From Pseudomonas asplenii (GTDB taxonomy: Bacteria > Pseudomonadota > Gammaproteobacteria > Pseudomonadales > Pseudomonadaceae): 64,000 nucleotides of DNA. The position numbers and the translations under genes were made by a program. The stretch is taken from assembly GCF_900105475.1 (NCBI RefSeq), contig NZ_LT629777.1, positions 6,138,001 through 6,202,000 on the forward strand, written 5' to 3'. Shown piece after piece: positions 57,969-64,000 of this stretch. Positions within the stretch are counted from its first letter, which is position 1, and each line of letters starts with the position of its first letter. The notes beneath the pieces were generated by a model. The model was not told where the DNA came from, did no database searches, and saw only the letters and a list, made by a program, of their open reading frames with translations.

Positions 57969-60900
57969 ATGACCTCAGAACCGTCGCACAACGATCCGCG
58001 CGACACTGTTTCGCCCCCTACTTCGCCCACCTTCGGCGCCGCCTTCAGCACGCTCGATGCCGCCATGCTCGACGCCCGACGCCAATGCATCGAGGCGCGA
58101 GCGGCCTACCAGTCCTCGGCATTCAGCACCGATATCCGCCTCAAGGGGATTCTCGCCCGAGACGCCCAGGGCCTGTTTCACGCCAGCATCCCGCTGCCGT
58201 TGATGGCCCGCGAGGGTAGCACGAGTGCCCTGTGGCCCTCCGCGCCGCCAGACATCGGGCTGCCCGAAGGCTACCGCATCGAGGCGGGCTATGTGTCCTA
58301 CAGCGACAGCCCTGTGGCAGCCAGCCTGTCCTCGGACGAGCAGGTCCAGCAGGCGCTGGCGTCGGGGTTCGCCGACAAGATCGGCTATCTCTACCAGGCG
58401 CTGGCCCGCCGCCCGTTGTTCAAGACGTTCTACCTGGCGGTGGACGATACGGTGCTACTGCGCTACGTGGTCAGCAACTCAAAGGCCGAGCAGGAGCTGA
58501 AGGCCGGTCTGGAGCCGCCTTCCGCCATCCTCGGCCATCTGCTGCAACTGTCGGCCCCGCTGGTCTCGGCCCTGCAGAACCGGACCCTGACGCCCCTGGC
58601 GCTGATTCATCGGGTGGCCGCAGCGGGCGAGTTGTCCAGCGTCAACACGGATGCCTTCTGGGGACCGGCGCAACGTATCGATGCCGCCTGGAAACCGATC
58701 GCCTCCGGGGTCAGGACCACCCGTGCGCGCCAGGAGCAGCACATGCCCGCCTTGAGCCGGACCTTCTCCAGCCTGGACGAGGCGGTACAGCACGTGCATG
58801 GCCAGATCGGTTTCAAGGGCCTGTACCGGCAGCAGTCGCTGATCGTGAAAAACCCGCTCAAGGACGAGTACGCCGCCACCGAACCCGTCGCCGCCGCCTC
58901 GCTGTTCACCCCTGTCGGCCTGCAGCAATTACCCCCCGCTGTGGTGCTGGTCGGTCTCTACGCCCAGGCCGATACGCTGCCCGCACAGTCGCCCCTGCGG
59001 GAAAACTGGCTCTATGAAAACACCCTGCGCCCACACGACCTGCTTGCCGGGCTCGACCAGGCCCGCCGCCTGCGCCCCCCAGGGGCCGCGCCACTGCCGT
59101 TGTTCCTGGGCACCGCCGACGGTGCCCTGCTGAGTTATCAGTCGCGCGACAGCGAGCTGGAAGGGGTGCTGTTTCCCTCCCACGGAAGCTGGCAGGAACG
59201 CGCCGAGCGTTTTCACCAGGAACTGCTCGACGGGGCACTGACGACCTCACAATGGGTGCGCCGGCTGGCCGAGGCCGGGACCCTGCGGGTACTGCTCGGC
59301 AGCCGTTTGTGGAATCGTCCGGGCATCGTCTCGGCCGATACCTGGAGCCCCTTCGCCGATCTCCCCATCCCCGAGCTGGGCCAGGCGTTTCTATCCGCCG
59401 ACGATGCCGCCCGTGATGCCCAGGAGATCACCCTCGGAGGCCGTGCCCAACAGTTGGGCGGGCTGATCTTTCAGCGCCAGGACCAGACTTTCGTGGCGAC
59501 CCGACCGCAAGCCACCCAAGGCCGGCAATTCGATGCCAGCCAGCTCTACCCCATTACGGAAACCGGCTTGCCGGCCTTCCCGGACGGCCACCAACTGCAT
59601 GCCGTGTATCGCTCCAATATCAACCTGAGGGAAGTCAGCCGCAGCGGTTCGCTGGCGAACCTGCCCGAGGACGAATTCCGCCTGGCTCACCGAAGCATCA
59701 CCGGCCCGGAAGTGCTCGCCACCATCGCCGGCCGCTCCACCGGCCTGCAGGCCTTCTATGTACTGATGAGCGACCTCAACCTGATCAAGTACATGCCCAG
59801 CGACAGCCGCGAGGAGGACGAACTGGTCATCCGCCTGCTGCCCAGGACGCGCTCGGGCCGTAGTGCCCTCGACGAACAGCTGGACAATGGCGAACTGCTG
59901 CCCAGCGACTTCATCAAGTTGCTGGCCAAGGCCCAGGGCCTGCATCTGGTCCGGGGCGACCGTTACTGGGGTGCGCCGGGTAAACTGCCAGCGCAATGGA
60001 GTCCTTATCCGATCACGCAACCGGCGCTCCCGCCGGCGCCAGCCCTGGGGCCGCTGTTCGACACCCTGCAAGCCGCGGCGGAGCATGCCCACCAACGCCT
60101 CGCCGGCAAGTCCCCGGAGCAGCGGGTCAGCTTCATCCTCAAACATCGACGGCTGGCGCGTTATGTCGCCAGCGAGCCGCTCAAGGCCGGTACGCCGGCA
60201 TTCGCCCCGGCCTCGGTGTTCGGCATCGACGCCGAAGGCAACCCACGCCTGCCCAGCGACTTCGAGCTGGCGGCCATCAGCTACCGGGCGGCGCTGTACC
60301 CCACGCCACTGCCTGGCGGGGACAGTTGGCAATACCGCAACGGCTTCACCCCCAGCGACCTCAGCGCAGCCCTGCCCTATCTGCGTGCGGATGATTCGCA
60401 GGACGAGGCACTGCCCCTCTACCTCAGCACCCATGAGGGAGCCTTGCTCAAGTATCAGTCGCACGAGGCTCAGGCCGACGATCTGCTGCTCAAGCGCCAG
60501 GGCAGCGAACCGAGCCTCGGAGAACAGGTCACCCTGGGGAATCTGGAGGCGCGCTATTTCGTCCATGGTCTGGCGCGCGCCGGCACCCTGAGCGTACTGC
60601 GGACCAGCGAGATCTGGGATCGAGAAGGCATGGTCAGCGATAGCTGGCAGCCCTACCAGCACTTCCAGCGTCGTCGGCTGGGGCCGCTGTTCTCCCGCGC
60701 CGACGATGCCGCGCGCCATGCTCACGAGCAGATCCCCAACCGCTACGACCAGCTCCATGGCGGCCTGGTGCTGCAACGCCCGGACGGTCTGTTCGTCGCC
60801 ACCGAGCCATGGCCGTCGCCGACCGCGACCTTCGATCACAATCTGATCTTTCCCAGCGAGGTCAGAAAAACATTCTTCCCCGAAGACCACAGCATTATCG

Positions 60901-63900
60901 GCGTCTACCACTCACGACTGGGCGCTGCCGACATTCACCTGCCCGAAGACGAGGCCGAACTGCATGACAACCTGTTCCCCACCTGGGACCTCTACCAGGC
61001 GATCCAGGAGCGCAGTTCGATCCGCTATCGCTACTTCTCGGGCAGCGACGGCTCGCTGATCCGCTACACCGCCAGCGGCTCCGCCCACGAGCAGGTGCTG
61101 TTCAAACAACTGGCGCCCGCCATCGACCGACCGCTGGAGCGCATGGACAATGCCTTGCAGCGCCGGATCGGCAGCGGCAAGAGCGAAGACCAGGGCGTGC
61201 TCCTCACCTATGCCCGTGATCTGCTGCAGGCCGGCGAATTGCTGGTGCTGGTGCCAAGCGCCATCTGGGTACACAAGGGTGTGGTTTCCAGCCTGAACTC
61301 CACGGCCGACGGGTTCAGGGCCGGCAACGGTCGCCAGGCCACCAATCACGGACATGCCACGGCCTTCCCGGAGCTGAGCCCGGTGCATATCAACGCCCAG
61401 GACGCCCTGCGCCATGCCTTGGCCCAGGTACGGCAGCAGAGCGCCACGCTGTTCGGTTTCATCTTCAAGAAGACCGGCCGTGAAGAATATGTCGCGACCA
61501 CTGCCGTCCCCGACGAAGGTTCCCGGTTCAACCGCTATCGTGTGTTTCCGGAACATGTCGACCTGTTCAAGATGATTGCCCAGGGCTACGACTTCGCCGG
61601 TGTCTATGTCGCCCCGGCCCGGCAAGGCCCGCCCCGGCTGCAGGACGAACCGCTGTACCGGCACTTCATCGGCGCCCGCGACTTCGCCCACCTGATCGCC
61701 ACCGCGCGCGGTGTCTGCCCGGTGTCGCAGACTCCGGGACTGGAATCGAGCGTCAACCTCTACCTGTCCAGTGCCGATGGGGCACTGCTCCAGTATCAGG
61801 TCGAGCTGTTTCCCTTGAAGGACGAAACCGCCGAGGGCGCGATATTTGCCGGCGACGGTATCGCCACCCAGGACCAGCTGGAAAGTGGCAGCCTGACGCC
61901 ACTGGCCTATCTGCGCCAGGTCGCGGCCACGGGCCGGTTACAGGTCCTGCACGGCGGTACCTTCTGGTCGGCACGGGGACCGGTCACCGAGACCTGGGAC
62001 CCGGCAGCGACCGCCGCTCCCGTGCTGGAGCGCTATGACGTCGGCCCGTTGTTCAATCACCCCGATGACGCCGCATACCACAGTCACCAGCGAATCAACC
62101 GCCGTCATGACCAATTGCTGGTCAATGCCATCTACCAGCGCCAGGACAATCACAGCTATGCCAGCCTCGAACCCTTCAGCCGCGACCACGCGGTCAAGGT
62201 CACGCGCGCCATCGCCGCAACCAGCACCCAGGAACTGGAGCAGGAACGCCTGGCGCTGACCTTCGACGACACCTACGTCCTGCACGGTCTGCACACCGCC
62301 CACGCCACGGGCCCGGCCTACCTGGGCAACGGCCGCCCGGCAGTCGCGGATTTCTTCTCCAGCACGTCCATCTGCTTCGTCACCCAGACCCTGGAGCGAC
62401 AGCAGATCTACCTCAGCGGGCTTTATCTGTCCGCCGCCGATGGCGCGCTGCTCAAGTACACCCCACGGGCTTCCGAGGCCCAACGTCAGTTGTGCGATAA
62501 CGGCACAGCAGTACAAGCGGCGGCCTCGAGCGACCATCAACTGTTCGAGCTGGCCGACGCCGCCTTCGTGCAGAAAGTCGCGGTCACCGGCAACCTGAGC
62601 GTACTGCTCGGCAGCCCGCAGTGGACGCGCCCGGGCCCGGTGGACAGCACCTGGAAACCGGCAGCGAGTGCAAGCGCGCGCCTGCCGAGAGCGGTACGGC
62701 TACTGGCACCGCCGTTGATCAACAGCTTCCATGATCTGGGCGTAGGTGCCACCGATGTGATCGATCCGCAACGCGCGCTGCCAGTGTTGATCGGCCCCCT
62801 GCCCTTGCAACCCAGGGACCGGATCGACTTGTACTGGGGCACTCATCCCGACCCCGTCGCCACCTATACCCACCAGGACACGGCTCCGGTTGGCGGTCAT
62901 ATCACGCTGAAAGTCGAAACCCGCTGGATCACCTCGGGCATGACGACAGTACGTTACGTCCTTACGCCCTTCCCCGGCGGAGAACCGGAAGAGGCGGAAA
63001 AAACCATACGGGTCAAACTGGACATTCCGGGGGCTCCCGAGCGCTCATGCAAGACCGACAACGGCACCACGGTCTGCGAGAACGAAAAACTCGAACTGCC
63101 GCAGATTCTGCCGCCCGGGGTGATCGAAAACCCGGAAGGCGTCAGCGTGGTGGTCAAGCGTTATGCGAACATGGCCGCCGGCGACCGGATCAGGGTGTCG
63201 TGGCATGGTCGCCCTATCCAGCACCCGGCACTGCCGGAGCCGAGCGATGAAGTGGTGATTCCCATCGATCCGGCCATCATCGGCGATGCGGGCAACTCCG
63301 ACTCGATCATCGTGCGCTACGAGATTCGCGACGCGGTCGACAACTGGTCGCAATGGTCACGCCCGGCCATCATCGAAGTCGGTATCGGCGACCCGTCGCT
63401 GCAGGCCCCGGTGGTCCCGCGCGCCCAGGGCATGATGCTGAACCTGGACGAACTCGCCGGTACCGATGTCCAGGTGCTGGTGCTGCGCTACGAGGGCATG
63501 GACAGCCTGCACCGCGTGCGCCTGGTGGTCGAGCGCGAAGATGCCGAAGGTCGGCAACTGGAGCCCTACAGCCAAACCCTCCCCGGCCATGACACGGCCC
63601 CCTTCGTCTCGTTCCGGGTACCCAACCCGCAGTTCCTCGCCATCCTCCAGGGCCAGGCACGCTTCTATTATTTCGTCGAAGTGGCCGAGCAGCCGACTCG
63701 CCGCTCCAAGAGCCTGCCCCTGCGCATCACCGGCCAGGCACGTATCCTCAAGGCCCCACGGGTACCCGTCGCCGAGCAGAACGGCAATGTACTGGACCCG
63801 GCCTTTCGCAATGTGATCGCCCATGTCGAACCCTACGCGTTCATCGCGGCCCACCAGCAGGTCAAGCTGGTCTGGCTCGGCAAGACGGCCAGCGGCGCCG

Positions 63901-64000
63901 AGGTGCCCTACGATCAGACCATCACTCTGCGCGAGGATGAAATCGACAAGGACATCCAGTTCCTGATCCCCGACGACAAGGTCAGCGTCCTGGGCGGCGG
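57969..64000 (+). CDS. Giant modular protein: seven DUF4329-like modules plus Ig-like units (3' truncated)
   Basis: The frame is open from ATG 57969 to the window end, at least 2010 residues without a stop. Seven modules of 210-235 residues begin near residues 26, 261, 471, 694, 905, 1137 and 1358. Typical openings are GPLFSRADDAARHAHEQI and GPLFNHPDDAAYHSHQRI, followed by an LYLSTHEGALLKYQ-type strand and ending with a W-xxxGxV-xxxW-P motif. The opening and the DGALLKY strand resemble DUF4329. Only module 5 (GVYHSR) and module 7 (GLHTAHA) keep histidines where DUF4329 has YHTH. From ~1595 on, Ig-like units follow that match array member 4. No signal peptide; weak ribosome site. A large surface or delivered protein is possible, function unknown. 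Confidence 0.8.
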   Translation, partial: MTSEPSHNDPRDTVSPPTSPTFGAAFSTLDAAMLDARRQCIEARAAYQSSAFSTDIRLKGILARDAQGLFHASIPLPLMAREGSTSALWPSAPPDIGLPEGYRIEAGYVSYSDSPVAASLSSDEQVQQALASGFADKIGYLYQALARRPLFKTFYLAVDDTVLLRYVVSNSKAEQELKAGLEPPSAILGHLLQLSAPLVSALQNRTLTPLALIHRVAAAGELSSVNTDAFWGPAQRIDAAWKPIASGVRTTRARQEQHMPALSRTFSSLDEAVQHVHGQIGFKGLYRQQSLIVKNPLKDEYAATEPVAAASLFTPVGLQQLPPAVVLVGLYAQADTLPAQSPLRENWLYENTLRPHDLLAGLDQARRLRPPGAAPLPLFLGTADGALLSYQSRDSELEGVLFPSHGSWQERAERFHQELLDGALTTSQWVRRLAEAGTLRVLLGSRLWNRPGIVSADTWSPFADLPIPELGQAFLSADDAARDAQEITLGGRAQQLGGLIFQRQDQTFVATRPQATQGRQFDASQLYPITETGLPAFPDGHQLHAVYRSNINLREVSRSGSLANLPEDEFRLAHRSITGPEVLATIAGRSTGLQAFYVLMSDLNLIKYMPSDSREEDELVIRLLPRTRSGRSALDEQLDNGELLPSDFIKLLAKAQGLHLVRGDRYWGAPGKLPAQWSPYPITQPALPPAPALGPLFDTLQAAAEHAHQRLAGKSPEQRVSFILKHRRLARYVASEPLKAGTPAFAPASVFGIDAEGNPRLPSDFELAAISYRAALYPTPLPGGDSWQYRNGFTPSDLSAALPYLRADDSQDEALPLYLSTHEGALLKYQSHEAQADDLLLKRQGSEPSLGEQVTLGNLEARYFVHGLARAGTLSVLRTSEIWDREGMVSDSWQPYQHFQRRRLGPLFSRADDAARHAHEQIPNRYDQLHGGLVLQRPDGLFVATEPWPSPTATFDHNLIFPSEVRKTFFPEDHSIIGVYHSRLGAADIHLPEDEAELHDNLFPTWDLYQAIQERSSIRYRYFSGSDGSLIRYTASGSAHEQVLFKQLAPAIDRPLERMDNALQRRIGSGKSEDQGVLLTYARDLLQAGELLVLVPSAIWVHKGVVSSLNSTADGFRAGNGRQATNHGHATAFPELSPVHINAQDALRHALAQVRQQSATLFGFIFKKTGREEYVATTAVPDEGSRFNRYRVFPEHVDLFKMIAQGYDFAGVYVAPARQGPPRLQDEPLYRHFIGARDFAHLIATARGVCPVSQTPGLESSVNLYLSSADGALLQYQVELFPLKDETAEGAIFAGDGIATQDQLESGSLTPLAYLRQVAATGRLQVLHGGTFWSARGPVTETWDPAATAAPVLERYDVGPLFNHPDDAAYHSHQRINRRHDQLLVNAIYQRQDNHSYASLEPFSRDHAVKVTRAIAATSTQELEQERLALTFDDTYVLHGLHTAHATGPAYLGNGRPAVADFFSSTSICFVTQTLERQQIYLSGLYLSAADGALLKYTPRASEAQRQLCDNGTAVQAAASSDHQLFELADAAFVQKVAVTGNLSVLLGSPQWTRPGPVDSTWKPAASASARLPRAVRLLAPPLINSFHDLGVGATDVIDPQRALPVLIGPLPLQPRDRIDLYWGTHPDPVATYTHQDTAPVGGHITLKVETRWITSGMTTVRYVLTPFPGGEPEEAEKTIRVKLDIPGAPERSCKTDNGTTVCENEKLELPQILPPGVIENPEGVSVVVKRYANMAAGDRIRVSWHGRPIQHPALPEPSDEVVIPIDPAIIGDAGNSDSIIVRYEIRDAVDNWSQWSRPAIIEVGIGDPSLQAPVVPRAQGMMLNLDELAGTDVQVLVLRYEGMDSLHRVRLVVEREDAEGRQLEPYSQTLPGHDTAPFVSFRVPNPQFLAILQGQARFYYFVEVAEQPTRRSKSLPLRITGQARILKAPRVPVAEQNGNVLDPAFRNVIAHVEPYAFIAAHQQVKLVWLGKTASGAEVPYDQTITLREDEIDKDIQFLIPDDKVSVLGG

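Noticed and set aside
57806..58090. Minus-strand 94-codon frame before the giant gene
   Set aside because: No ribosome site or family features; overlaps the start of the giant gene.
59391..61691. Minus-strand open frames of 506 and 259 codons
   Set aside because: They lie antisense to the giant gene whose plus frame is open throughout with repeating modules; the minus frames have no motifs.

Overview
The window is chromosomal DNA of a Pseudomonas, most likely of the P. fluorescens species complex. The reasons are the high GC content, the type I pyoverdine genes (PvdS, PvdL, PvdG, PvdH and an MbtH partner), the DsbRS-DsbDEG locus, the acnA/aer and tusA/rlmM neighbourhoods, and REP palindromes of the GTAGGAGC type. 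Names rest on motif and family recognition by eye; no search or alignment was run.

Left part (1-14.6 kb). The window opens inside the 3' end of a large unrecognised protein gene, followed 10 bp later by a 945-residue toxin-like protein with two degenerate copies of the TIKI/ChaN-like 'membrane-targeted effector' domain. Facing them are mbtH and pvdH, with a perfect PvdS (iron-starvation) promoter before pvdH. Next come a GNAT acetyltransferase and a divergent thiol-redox locus: the dsbR-dsbS two-component pair, and dsbD2, a TlpA-like protein fused to an Lgt-like membrane part, and dsbG. A 703-residue protein combining a QxW lectin-like part, a PLAT-like part and an SGHY-motif C terminus closes this section.

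Pyoverdine core (14.7-29.4 kb). pvdL (4337 codons, AL-T-C-A-T-C-A-T-E-C-A-T) and pvdG form one leftward unit. Divergent from it is pvdS, whose promoter is overlapped by a 15/19 Fur box. Iron limitation would relieve Fur, PvdS would be made, and PvdS would fire pvdH, pvdG-pvdL and probably mbtH.

Housekeeping stretch (29.4-47.7 kb). It holds a periplasmic binding protein, a TetR regulator, an exonuclease, ppnP, a Fic-gene remnant, an MsbA-like ABC exporter, pdxB, a MATE pump, tusA, rlmM, acnA, a CPBP protease and aer with a textbook FliA promoter. Between tusA and rlmM sits an accessory pair: a class I terpene synthase divergent from a class II (squalene-hopene-like) cyclase. It looks like a small undescribed terpenoid pathway.

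Right part (47.7-64 kb). This is an array of related proteins built of Ig-like units: three collinear ~600-residue paralogues, a 241-residue two-unit version, and a giant protein (more than 2010 residues, running off the window). The giant has seven tandem ~220-residue DUF4329-like modules followed by the same Ig-like units. An autotransporter and an alpha/beta hydrolase gene lie on the opposite strand within the array. None of the array proteins has a visible signal peptide. The array is bordered by AT-rich intergenic DNA and has no evident known function.
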